Source: CAZZBM01 sp964652255 (lineage in GTDB: Bacteria > Bdellovibrionota > Bacteriovoracia > Bacteriovoracales > CAZZBM01). From it: a stretch of 64,000 nt of DNA. The stretch covers positions 1-64,000 of the forward strand of contig CAZZBM010000002.1 of assembly GCA_964652255.1 (NCBI GenBank), read 5' to 3'. Position numbers and translations under genes: made by a program. Shown piece after piece: positions 50,209 to 58,460 of this stretch (within the stretch, counting starts at the first letter, position 1; each line of letters starts with the position of its first letter). The notes under the pieces were generated by a model. The model did not search any database. It worked only from the letters and a program-made list of their open reading frames with translations, and had not been told where the DNA came from.

Positions 50209-50732
50209 TTAAGATTATTTTAAAGAAAAGAATTTCTCATTTAGGTATGGCTGGTGACGTGGTACAGGTAAAATCTGGTTATGCTAGAAATTATCTACTT
50301 CCTTATGGTTATGCTGTTCCTGTAAAAGCTGGAGATGAAGATAAAATTAAGCATCATCAAAAAATTCTTCAAAAAAGAATTGAAGAAGAAAAGAGTGAAT
50401 TTTTAAATTTAAAAAAAGAATTAGACAAAGTTGTCTTAACTTTTATTAAAAAAACTGTAGAAGATCAAAAGAAAATTTTTGGAGCTATTACTGCTTTAGA
50501 AATTTCTCAATCTTTAGCCAAAGAAAACTTTTCTATTGAAAAGAAATTCATTATTTTAAAAAAACCTATTAAAGAAGTAGGTGAGCATACTTGTGATATT
50601 GTTTTATCTAAAGAGGTGACGGCTCAAATCAAAATTCAAGTTCTTCCTGAAATCTTACCTGAAGAAGATGCTAAAGAAGCTCCTAAGAAAAAAGCTACTA
50701 AAAAAGTTTCTAAAAAAAAATCTGAGGCTTAA
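50205..50732 (+). CDS. rplI: 50S ribosomal protein L9
   Basis: 175 residues. The N-domain has KKRISHLGMAGDVVQVKSGYARNYLLP-type sequence; a long connecting helix and the C-domain (IFGAITALEIS) follow. A Lys/Ala-rich tail of about 20 residues (KKKATKKVSKKKS) is extra relative to the usual ~150. GTG start on the preceding stop. Confidence 0.95.
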   Translation: MIKIILKKRISHLGMAGDVVQVKSGYARNYLLPYGYAVPVKAGDEDKIKHHQKILQKRIEEEKSEFLNLKKELDKVVLTFIKKTVEDQKKIFGAITALEISQSLAKENFSIEKKFIILKKPIKEVGEHTCDIVLSKEVTAQIKIQVLPEILPEEDAKEAPKKKATKKVSKKKSEA

Positions 50733-50742
50733 TTAGTTTTTC

Positions 50743-52119
50743 ATGAGAGCTGCTCCAAGCTTGCCTCAAGATGATTTTGCTGAAAGATCTTGCATTGGAG
50801 CTCTTCTTACTGATTCTCAAGCTTATCACGATATCTTATCTGAAGGTCTTCATGAAGAAGATTTTTATAATCCTAGATTAGCTTTGATTTTTAAAGCTAT
50901 GCAGTATTTAAGTCTTGAAAATAGAGCTATTGATCTTATTAGTGTCACTCATAAGCTTCAAGAAATGGCTTTTTTAGAAAAAGCTGGTGGAAAAGAATAC
51001 TTAGTAGAGCTTTCTTCTGATTTTTATAGTTCAGCTAATGTAGCTCTTTATGCTCGTATTGTTAAAGAAAAATCTCTTTTAAGAAGTGTAATTAAAAAAG
51101 CAAAAGAAGTGGTAAAGAAAGGAACTTTTTTTGAAGAGGGTAGTGTCCAAGAATTTCTTCATGAAGTAGAAGCTAGTTTTTTTGCTTTAACAACTTTTCA
51201 TAAAAAACAAGGTTTATTACAACTTAAAGATGCTTTAAAAAAAAATTTAGAAGATCTAGAAAAAATACAGGAAGGATCTGTTGTTTTAGGAGGAGTTGCT
51301 ACTGGATTTATTAAGATTGATGAAAAACTTTTGGGTTTAAAACCAGGACAACTTATTATTATTGCTGCACGTCCTGGCATAGGAAAAACATCTTTTGCTT
51401 TAAATATACTTTCTTATGTAGCAAAAGAGTATAAAAAACCTGTTATGATTTTTTCCTATGAGATGATGTCTACAGAGCTCTCTATGAGACTACTCTCTTC
51501 TGAAGCAGAACTAGATTCTGTAAAAATTAGAAAAAAAAATTATCAAAAAACAGATTTATTAAAATTAAAAAAAGCTATTACAACTCTTTCTCAATTACCT
51601 ATTCTCATTAATGATGGAAGTCATCTTACTCTTATGGAGATTAAAGCTCAGGCTAGAAAAGTAAAATCTGAACAAGGACTTTCTCTTTTAGTGATTGATT
51701 ATCTGCAGCTGATGCAACCACATATTAGAAAACAATCTAGGGAACAAGAAATTGCTGAAATCAGTAGAGGTCTTAAAGAACTTTCTAAGGAACTAGAGTG
51801 TCCTATTATAGCTCTGTCTCAGCTTAATAGATCAGCTACAGCTAGAACTGATAAAAGACCAGCTTTGCAAGATTTAAGGGAATCAGGAGCTATTGAACAA
51901 GATGCTGATGTTGTTTGTTTACTTCATAGAGAAGATGCTTATCAGCTAGATAGTCCTCTAAAGGGTATTGCTGAGGTCATTATTGCTAAAAACAGATCAG
52001 GAGAGCCTGGAACAGTAAAAATTAAATGGGTGGGTTCTCAAACAACTTTTAAAAACTTGAAGCCAGAAGAAGAAAACCCATTAAATGCTCTTCAGGATCA
52101 AATGGAATTTGAGTTTTAA
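50743..52119 (+). CDS. dnaB: Replicative DNA helicase
   Basis: 458 residues. N-terminal DnaB domain (ERSCIGALLTD), P-loop ARPGIGKTSFALN (about 208-220), Walker B LLVIDYLQLM (about 318), and the DnaB-type SQLNRS followed by RPALQDLRESGAIEQDAD. The helicase unwinds DNA at the replication fork. No intein is present. It lies 10 nt after rplI with no Shine-Dalgarno sequence. Confidence 0.97.
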   Translation: MRAAPSLPQDDFAERSCIGALLTDSQAYHDILSEGLHEEDFYNPRLALIFKAMQYLSLENRAIDLISVTHKLQEMAFLEKAGGKEYLVELSSDFYSSANVALYARIVKEKSLLRSVIKKAKEVVKKGTFFEEGSVQEFLHEVEASFFALTTFHKKQGLLQLKDALKKNLEDLEKIQEGSVVLGGVATGFIKIDEKLLGLKPGQLIIIAARPGIGKTSFALNILSYVAKEYKKPVMIFSYEMMSTELSMRLLSSEAELDSVKIRKKNYQKTDLLKLKKAITTLSQLPILINDGSHLTLMEIKAQARKVKSEQGLSLLVIDYLQLMQPHIRKQSREQEIAEISRGLKELSKELECPIIALSQLNRSATARTDKRPALQDLRESGAIEQDADVVCLLHREDAYQLDSPLKGIAEVIIAKNRSGEPGTVKIKWVGSQTTFKNLKPEEENPLNALQDQMEFEF

Positions 52120-52142
52120 AAAATAATCTATAAAATAAAAAA

Positions 52143-52997
52143 ATGTTTTCATTATTAAATATTTTACTTGAAAAGGTAGAAATTATACCTTTTGCTGGTC
52201 CTGTTGAAGAAAGATTGGTGAAGGATAGAAAACTTTATCAAACTTATTTAAAGAAATTTGAATCTCGGGGAAAATTTCCTTTTTATGCTCAAGATGAAAA
52301 GGAAATAAAAAAAAAAATTATTCAAAGTAATAAAAATATTTTTCTCTCTCTAAGAGGTGGTTATGGTTCATATCGATTTGAAAATATAGATTTATCTAAT
52401 AAAATCATCATAGGATACAGTGATTTAACTTATTTGTTTTTAACCAATAAAAGTATAAAAATAAAAATTCATGGACCTATGTATTTGGATTTTTTTCAAG
52501 AAAAGTCCAAAGAAAATCTTTCTCTTTTGATTGATGTTTTAACTCAAAAGAATTTTAATTGGTCTATGGATTTAGATCTTATTCATGGAAAAAAAGAATC
52601 TTTTGAAGGTGAAATAACTGGTGGTAATCTCACTATGCTTCACTGTGCTTTACTGAAAGTATCTAAGAAATATTTTAAAAATAAAATACTTCTATTAGAG
52701 GATGTCGGAGAAGATGTTTATTCTATTCATAGAAAACTTATTGTTTTAAAACAATCTGGCTATTTAGATGAGATTAAAGCTTTAGTCTTTGGAACCTTTC
52801 AATTGTATGATCAGAAAATTGAAAAAGATACTTATAAAAAAATCATCCAAGATGTTTTTAAAGAAGTGAGTTATCCTGTTTATTTTACTAAAGATTTTGG
52901 ACACCATAAAATTAATAAACCTTTTATTTATGATCAAAAAGTGAAAATTAAAGATTTAAAAATTGAACTTAATAATAAAGTATTATTTTCTTTGTAA
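52143..52997 (+). CDS. ldcA: LD-carboxypeptidase (peptidase S66)
   Basis: 284 residues. Nucleophile Ser in IIGYSDLTYL (about 97), RGGYGSYRF, IHGPM, GEITGGNLTML (about 159-169), LLEDVGEDVYSIHRKL (catalytic Glu region, about 190-205) and the catalytic His in GHHKINKP. It removes D-Ala from peptidoglycan tetrapeptides; in predatory bacteria such enzymes can act on prey wall. No signal peptide, so cytoplasmic recycling is likelier. TATAAA lies 8 nt before the ATG. Confidence 0.88.
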   Translation: MFSLLNILLEKVEIIPFAGPVEERLVKDRKLYQTYLKKFESRGKFPFYAQDEKEIKKKIIQSNKNIFLSLRGGYGSYRFENIDLSNKIIIGYSDLTYLFLTNKSIKIKIHGPMYLDFFQEKSKENLSLLIDVLTQKNFNWSMDLDLIHGKKESFEGEITGGNLTMLHCALLKVSKKYFKNKILLLEDVGEDVYSIHRKLIVLKQSGYLDEIKALVFGTFQLYDQKIEKDTYKKIIQDVFKEVSYPVYFTKDFGHHKINKPFIYDQKVKIKDLKIELNNKVLFSL

Positions 52998-53021
52998 AAA
53001 ATTGTAAAAATAAACCGATAA
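52995..53021 (+). promoter_or_regulatory. Sigma-28-like promoter P4, leaderless spacing
   Basis: TAAA (52995-52998), exactly 15 nt, ACCGATAA (53014-53021), then 7 nt to the ATG at 53029. The closest match to the sigma-28 consensus in the window. It overlaps the ldcA stop. Confidence 0.7.
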
Positions 53022-53028
53022 AAACTTC

Positions 53029-54126
53029 ATGAAAATGTTCTTTCTTTTCTTTTTTTCTTGTTTTAACTCTCCAGTTGCAAATCAGAATAAAAAAACAAGT
53101 AATTCTTCTAGTGAGGAAAATTCTTCAGTCGTGTTAAATTGGACCCTTCCTTCTTATGAAGATCCTATGAATCATGGGAACAGTTCTTTGACTGTTATTA
53201 CTTCTGTCGAAGATGTTATGAATGGTGCTGGGTCAGTAGAAGATACTGTTATTTTTGCAACCATTCCAGATCATGAAACGAATTCGTCTAGTATTCCAGA
53301 CAATTGGATTAATCCCCCTCCTGACACTTCTTGTACTCCTTTTAACTATACTGTTTTAAGAAAAAACAATGGATTTAATGTCGGAGTTTATACTGGTTTT
53401 ATCATTGATGAAGTTTATTTATGGAATATTCACCGTTATCCACCTTCGGTGCACTTTTCTATGGTTAAAAATTTTAATCAAGATAAAATCCTTAATTATT
53501 TGGCTTATGCAGTCAATGTTTTTAATAATAAAAATATAGCTCAGTCACAAATAGATTCTTCTGTTATGAATCTTCTTCCTGAAGGAGAGCCTTTTGTTAA
53601 AATTGTTTTAGTCAGTGGAAATATCTTATCTGAAGTTGTTGGTCCTCTTCAGTATAATAGCGCTCCTATTAATGACTATTTGCTTTATGGGACAGAATGG
53701 AATTTAAAAGTAAGAACTTATGAAAAAAATCTTACAGCTAATCAAATGAGTCATCAGGCTCAACTACCTCAAATCTGTCATGAGGAAAATATTAGATTGA
53801 AAAAGATTTTTGTAGATCTAGCTAAAAGTTCCTTAGAAAATTCTCAACATAAACTTCAAATTTGTCTTAGAGCTGATGAATGCCCGAATAGTGATCTTAG
53901 GGTTTATAAGAAAAATTTTGGATCAAATCAAGGTGCTACTCCTATTCCAACAGGAACAGATTTAAATCAGTTCTGTTCCCAAGGGTATTCTGGGCACTAC
54001 TATGAAATATTTACACCAACAGATACTGTGGGTGATTATTTAGAATTCTCTTGTGAGAGTAAAGATACACCAGCTTATAAAAAAATTCTAAGAATAGATC
54101 GGGGGACAAAAAGAGGGCGAGGTTAA
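53029..54126 (+). CDS. Surface lipoprotein with Cys-rich C-terminal module
   Basis: 365 residues. Signal MKMFFLFFFSC (Cys 11), then a Ser/Asn-rich linker to about 35. The C-terminal ~230 residues are homologous to the end of the 793-residue neighbour: a domain with VYTGFIIDEVYLWN, NLKVRTYEKN, then the module LQICLRADECPNS, FCSQGYSGHYYE and FSCES, with six conserved Cys positions likely paired. The basic tail (DRGTKRGRG) is unusual. Function unknown; adhesion or sensing of a partner cell is possible. Confidence 0.75.
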   Translation: MKMFFLFFFSCFNSPVANQNKKTSNSSSEENSSVVLNWTLPSYEDPMNHGNSSLTVITSVEDVMNGAGSVEDTVIFATIPDHETNSSSIPDNWINPPPDTSCTPFNYTVLRKNNGFNVGVYTGFIIDEVYLWNIHRYPPSVHFSMVKNFNQDKILNYLAYAVNVFNNKNIAQSQIDSSVMNLLPEGEPFVKIVLVSGNILSEVVGPLQYNSAPINDYLLYGTEWNLKVRTYEKNLTANQMSHQAQLPQICHEENIRLKKIFVDLAKSSLENSQHKLQICLRADECPNSDLRVYKKNFGSNQGATPIPTGTDLNQFCSQGYSGHYYEIFTPTDTVGDYLEFSCESKDTPAYKKILRIDRGTKRGRG

Positions 54127-54150
54127 ATTTTCCCTATAAAAAACCGAAAA
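54124..54150 (+). promoter_or_regulatory. Sigma-28-like promoter P5, leaderless spacing
   Basis: TAAA (54124-54127), exactly 15 nt, ACCGAAAA (54143-54150), then 9 nt to the ATG at 54160. A perfect 10-bp inverted repeat (54135-54144 / 54151-54160, loop cgaaaa) ends on the A of the ATG. Confidence 0.6.
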
Positions 54151-54159
54151 GTTTTTTAT

Positions 54160-56541
54160 ATGAAAAATTTTTCCTTATTAGCAACTTTCATCTTACTTTC
54201 TTGTAGTCCTCAGAGAGTAAAAATGGGGTCTTCCTCTAATGCTTCTGTGGCAACGACTTTGCCTAAAAATGAAGAATTTGAGATTCAATTTATTCCTAAT
54301 TACTTAAATTTTGGTCCTCAGTGGGTTGAAGGTAAAGGTTATTTGGCTTTAGGGGCTATAAAAACTCTTGGAGGAACCCTTTCTCAGGAGACTATTTTGA
54401 CTCTTTTTGAACAAAAATGTGGCTCTAAATGTGAAATTCTTAGTCTGAGTCCTGTTCCGGGTAATCCTTATCAGTGGTCCTACGAAATTGCTTTTTCTGT
54501 TCAAGAGAATGTTAAAATTATTTTTCCAAAAGGTATAAGTTCTCAAGAAGAAAGCAAAACTAAAAATGATGTAGAGGCTAATTATGTTTATCAGGCACTA
54601 ACTCCTCAAGAAGAATTGGTTCAGTATTATTCTTTTATTCCAGGAACAGCTGTTTTTAGTGATCAACAAGGGACTGGAATGATGATTCTTCCTATTGGAA
54701 CATCACCTGGACAACTGAGTGTAGATTTAGTTGCTTTAAACAACTTAACAAAGCCTGCAGGATGTGAAGGCCTTATCTTTAATCAAGATACAACTCCTAA
54801 TGGTCCTCTAATTGTAGCCCAGTTACCAATGATAAGCGAAGCTCAAATTTGCAGTTTTACCATTCCTCAAAAAAGTATTGTTGGGACATTAAATGGAAAT
54901 AATTCTTGGAAAAATCATACAACAAGCTTTGTCTTAAGCTTAAATGGAATTCTTGTTCAGGAAAATCCCCCTCAAATTCTTCCTCAAACTTTTCAGATTC
55001 AATTTGTCCCTATTACGACTGTTGAAGGGACAACTTATGTTAATGTCTTAAGTCCTTATGCTTTAAATCCTCAAGAACTATTAAGTTCCCTCGTTTCTTC
55101 TTGTCCAGTGAATTTAGTGAATACGAGTTCAACTCCAAGTACTCAAATTCCTTTAGCACTTGACCATACTAGTTCATGTTTATTAACTTTACCTGGATCT
55201 GTTTTTAATATTAGCAATCCTTTGGTTACTAATAATGCTTCCAGTTTAACTCTTTTACCCTTAACTCAAGGACAAGTGACAACTAATCCACCTTTAAGTG
55301 TAATAAATAATTATATCACCAATAATTCTTTTAACAATAACAACGTTATTAATTTAAATAATTATTTTACTTTAAACACTCAAATGATTCAAACAGGATC
55401 TAATCAATATCAATTTCATATTGTTTTGCCAGGAGAGTTAACTTTAGAACAAGTTCTTCCTCTTTTAAATATCACTTCTGGTTGTGCCAATATTCAAGGA
55501 CAAATTCAAAATTATACTGGATCCACATTGGTTAATACAATTTCTGTTAACAACATTGCTTATAATGGACCAGCTCAAAGTGTAACTCTTAATCTTGATT
55601 TAACAGTTACTGCTTTGCAAGCTTTAAATAATATCATTATTAATGAAAGTGGTGTTACTATTCCAAGTACTGTTAATTTTAATTGGACTTTAGTGACACT
55701 TAATCTTCAAACACAAAATTTTTGTCAAGTGACCATTCCTCAGAATGGAGTTTCAGTAAATAACAATACCACTATTATTAATAATAGTGGTGAAATTATA
55801 GGACCTTGTTCTGTCCCTAATGCTACATCAATAAATATTGTCACCGAAGAACAAAATTCTTGTGCTCTAAAAGGAAAAATTGTTAAAATCAACACAGAAA
55901 AAGTAGGTCTGGGGATGAGAACTGCTGTAGCTTTTTATCTTTGGAATTTTGATCAAGAAGATGAAATTATTTTAGAACTTGAAAAACTTCCTAATGGAAA
56001 TACAGGAGAGTTCACTGGTAACACCAATTTTTCTACTCAAACTGTTTTAAGCTCAGTGAATCAAAGTTTATTGTTCAATGAAGGACTTGAAGAAAATTCT
56101 CTGCAAGGGATTCCAACAGATCAAAAGGTTTATGAAGTGAGTTACAAGTATTTTACAGGAGATAATTTTAAACTCAAGGCTCGTAAGAAAAATTGTTCTG
56201 AAGTTCTTGTTCTTTCAAATAATGAGAACACTTATGGATATAGATATGGAAATTTAATGGATATTGATAAAATGAGTATTGAAAAAGTCCAAGCTTCTTC
56301 AATCACTTCTAATGCTGTGAATCAAGTTAAAATTTGTGTTTCAGGATCTTGTCCTATAAGTCAGATGAAGGCTTTTTTAAATGATAATGAAATCTTGCCA
56401 ACAGTAAATTCTAATTTTTGTCCTTCTAATTATCCAGGATCATATTATCAATTTAATAGTTCAGGAACTCCTAATGAAAAATTTGAAATTTACTGTGAAA
56501 GTAATAATTTAAAAGAACAAAAAACTTTTTGGATTTTTTAA
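54160..56541 (+). CDS. Large repeat-containing surface lipoprotein
   Basis: 793 residues. Signal MKNFSLLATFILLSC (Cys 15). Three diverged repeats follow, each opening like FEIQFIPN / FQIQFVPI / QYQFHIVLP, continuing with a TL-x-x-E-x-LL helix and a Cys, and closing with a Cys-x-(V/L/F)-T-(I/L)-P strand (near 245, 345, 525). An Asn-rich stretch (about 385-410) links repeats 2 and 3. The C-terminal ~230 residues are homologous to the preceding lipoprotein, including ICVSGSCPIS and FCPSNYPGSYYQ. Probably an extended surface adhesin-like stalk with a terminal module; function is inferred. Confidence 0.75.
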   Translation: MKNFSLLATFILLSCSPQRVKMGSSSNASVATTLPKNEEFEIQFIPNYLNFGPQWVEGKGYLALGAIKTLGGTLSQETILTLFEQKCGSKCEILSLSPVPGNPYQWSYEIAFSVQENVKIIFPKGISSQEESKTKNDVEANYVYQALTPQEELVQYYSFIPGTAVFSDQQGTGMMILPIGTSPGQLSVDLVALNNLTKPAGCEGLIFNQDTTPNGPLIVAQLPMISEAQICSFTIPQKSIVGTLNGNNSWKNHTTSFVLSLNGILVQENPPQILPQTFQIQFVPITTVEGTTYVNVLSPYALNPQELLSSLVSSCPVNLVNTSSTPSTQIPLALDHTSSCLLTLPGSVFNISNPLVTNNASSLTLLPLTQGQVTTNPPLSVINNYITNNSFNNNNVINLNNYFTLNTQMIQTGSNQYQFHIVLPGELTLEQVLPLLNITSGCANIQGQIQNYTGSTLVNTISVNNIAYNGPAQSVTLNLDLTVTALQALNNIIINESGVTIPSTVNFNWTLVTLNLQTQNFCQVTIPQNGVSVNNNTTIINNSGEIIGPCSVPNATSINIVTEEQNSCALKGKIVKINTEKVGLGMRTAVAFYLWNFDQEDEIILELEKLPNGNTGEFTGNTNFSTQTVLSSVNQSLLFNEGLEENSLQGIPTDQKVYEVSYKYFTGDNFKLKARKKNCSEVLVLSNNENTYGYRYGNLMDIDKMSIEKVQASSITSNAVNQVKICVSGSCPISQMKAFLNDNEILPTVNSNFCPSNYPGSYYQFNSSGTPNEKFEIYCESNNLKEQKTFWIF
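55768..55791. repeat. Perfect 24-nt palindrome in the repeat lipoprotein gene
   Basis: accactattatt followed by its exact reverse complement, with no spacer. It encodes the Asn/Thr/Ile stretch NTTIINNSG. Confidence 0.75.
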
Positions 56542-57152
56542 AAACCTTTAAAATTAGAATGAATAAAAACTCCATTTTTTAGTTCATAAATAGGACAATG
56601 AAGTCCTTCTACAAAATAAAGATCATGAGAGATAATAATTTGAGTTTTATTCTTAAAAGATTTTATTAAGTTGATCAGAACGATTTTAAAATGTTCGTCT
56701 AGGGAAGCTGTTGGTTCATCATAAAGAACCACTTCAGGGTTCATTAAAAGCATTCTTACAATGGCTACTCGTTGTTTTTCTCCCCCTGAAAGATTTTTTG
56801 GTTTTTTATGAAGCAGAGGATGTAATTTGAATAAAGTACAATAGTGATCAAGTTCATTCAGAGGTAGTGATTTTAATTTGAGAGCAAGGGTGAGATTTTC
56901 TAAAGTAGAAAGATGAGAAAAAAGACCAAAATTTTGAAGGATAAGACCTACTTGTTTTCTTTCCAAGGGTTTTTCATTAAAAAGAATTTTCCCTGTAGAT
57001 GGTTTTTTTAGAAGAGCTAAGGTGTGTAAAAAGGTCGTTTTTCCTTCACCACTTGGACCCATGATTACTGTTAAAGAAGGAAAAGAAAAATCAAATGTTT
57101 TTACTAAAAAACGACCATCTTGTTGAATGGAAAAATGAGTTAAATTTAACAT
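56538..57152 (-). CDS. Amino-acid ABC transporter ATPase
   Basis: 204 residues. Walker A GPSGEGKTT (about 32-40), Q-loop LILQNFG, signature NLSGGEKQR (about 118-126), Walker B VVLYDEPTASLD (about 136-147) and switch SHD. GlnQ/HisP type. Overlaps the permease gene by 7 nt. Shorter than usual (~240) at the C-terminus. Converges with the repeat lipoprotein gene with a 4-nt overlap. Confidence 0.9.
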   Translation of the reverse strand: MLNLTHFSIQQDGRFLVKTFDFSFPSLTVIMGPSGEGKTTFLHTLALLKKPSTGKILFNEKPLERKQVGLILQNFGLFSHLSTLENLTLALKLKSLPLNELDHYCTLFKLHPLLHKKPKNLSGGEKQRVAIVRMLLMNPEVVLYDEPTASLDEHFKIVLINLIKSFKNKTQIIISHDLYFVEGLHCPIYELKNGVFIHSNFKGF

Positions 57153-57763
57153 AGGAAATTTTCCTCAATTTTTTTCAGTATTAAGGAAAAAAATAAAATG
57201 GTGAGATAAAAACAAAGAGCACAAATAAAAAGAGGAGGAAAATAAGAATAGGTTTCACTGGCAATGAGTTGAAATCTTCGAATAAGATCAACTTCACCAA
57301 TAAAAGAAAGAATAGAAGATTCTTTGATAAGATTAATAAATTCATTACCCAAAGCTGAAATTCCTGTTCTTAAAACTTGAGGAAAAATAATATAACGATT
57401 TTTTTCTTGTTGACTAAATTGAAGAAGATCTGCTGCTAAGAGTTCCTCTATTTGAATAGATTTTAAGATAGAATCTAGAGAAGCAAGCATGTAAGCTGTT
57501 GAATTAAGAGTTAAGCAAATTAAACCAGAAGCAAAAATAGAAAGATCTAGATGAATCATTTTAGGAAAAATAAAGTAAAAAAAACTTAATTGTACTAAAA
57601 GAGGGGTCCCTCTAAAGATAGACATGTAAAAGAGATTGATCTTTTTAAAAGGAGAAAAAAGAAGAAAAAAAGCTAAGAAAAAAGCTAAGGTACCAGAAAT
57701 TAAGGCATAACTGATATTAATAAAAGTGCCTTCAATTAAGTAAAGAATATGATCAAAGGTCAT
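57146..57763 (-). CDS. Amino-acid ABC transporter permease
   Basis: 205 residues with about five membrane segments of the HisM/GlnP type. FRGTPLLVQLSFFYF (about 49-63) is the family signature and the coupling-helix region is near 125-150 (EELLAADLLQFSQQEKNRYIIFPQVLRTGISALGNEF begins there). It overlaps the binding-protein gene by 11 nt. Confidence 0.9.
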   Translation of the reverse strand: MTFDHILYLIEGTFINISYALISGTLAFFLAFFLLFSPFKKINLFYMSIFRGTPLLVQLSFFYFIFPKMIHLDLSIFASGLICLTLNSTAYMLASLDSILKSIQIEELLAADLLQFSQQEKNRYIIFPQVLRTGISALGNEFINLIKESSILSFIGEVDLIRRFQLIASETYSYFPPLFICALCFYLTILFFSLILKKIEENFLC

Positions 57764-58436
57764 TTTTAATCCATTTTTTTTCTAATTGTTGTAAAAAAGA
57801 ATTTTCTTCAAGTAAATAAGAATTTATTATTTTTAATAAAGGGTCATCTTTCCTTAGAGCTAAGGAATATCCTTCTGATCTTTGCAAAAGTTTCACTAAT
57901 TGTAAATTTTTGGAATCTTTTTGAAAGAAAATTTTTGCTTGAGAGTATTCTAATAAAAGGGCATCAATTTTGTTTTGTTTTAGTTCTTCAAAAAGAATTT
58001 GATTATTATTAAGAACTTTAAGTTGATCAAAAGTAAGACCATGATTTTCTTTTTTTAAGAAAATTTCCATGGTGCTTCCTAGTTGAACTCCTATGATTTT
58101 ATAGGGATTTTTTTTAATGAGAAGAGCATATTCTGGATAATAATAAGGATAAGAAAAGCTTAGCTCTTCTGATCTTTTTTGAGTTTTTGTTAAAGAAGAG
58201 AGAATAAGATCTATTTTCCCCTGTTGTAAGGAGGGAACAAGATTAGAAAAATCCATAGTGATGATTTTTATTTTTTTATCGAGTTTTTTTCCTAAGTGAT
58301 GAGCTAAATCAACATCAAAACCCTTTAATTCTCCTTTCTCTTGAAATTCAAAAGGAGGATAATCTGGACTCATGCCTATCTTTAAAATATCTTTGTTTTG
58401 AGTGCAAGAGAGGAGTAAAACGAAAGCTAATAACAT
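57753..58436 (-). CDS. Amino-acid-binding lipoprotein of the ABC transporter
   Basis: 227 residues. MLLAFVLLLSC (Cys 11) has no basic residue. The SBP family 3 fold begins with IGMSPDYPPFEFQEKGELKGFDVDL (start near 21) and includes KIDLILSSLTKTQKRSEELSFSYPYY. A lipid-anchored binding protein in a Gram-negative envelope is less common than a free one. CATAAT lies 7 nt before the ATG. First gene of the three-gene operon. Confidence 0.9.
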   Translation of the reverse strand: MLLAFVLLLSCTQNKDILKIGMSPDYPPFEFQEKGELKGFDVDLAHHLGKKLDKKIKIITMDFSNLVPSLQQGKIDLILSSLTKTQKRSEELSFSYPYYYPEYALLIKKNPYKIIGVQLGSTMEIFLKKENHGLTFDQLKVLNNNQILFEELKQNKIDALLLEYSQAKIFFQKDSKNLQLVKLLQRSEGYSLALRKDDPLLKIINSYLLEENSFLQQLEKKWIKNDL

Positions 58437-58460
58437 GATCCTGATTATGCTGAAGAATTC

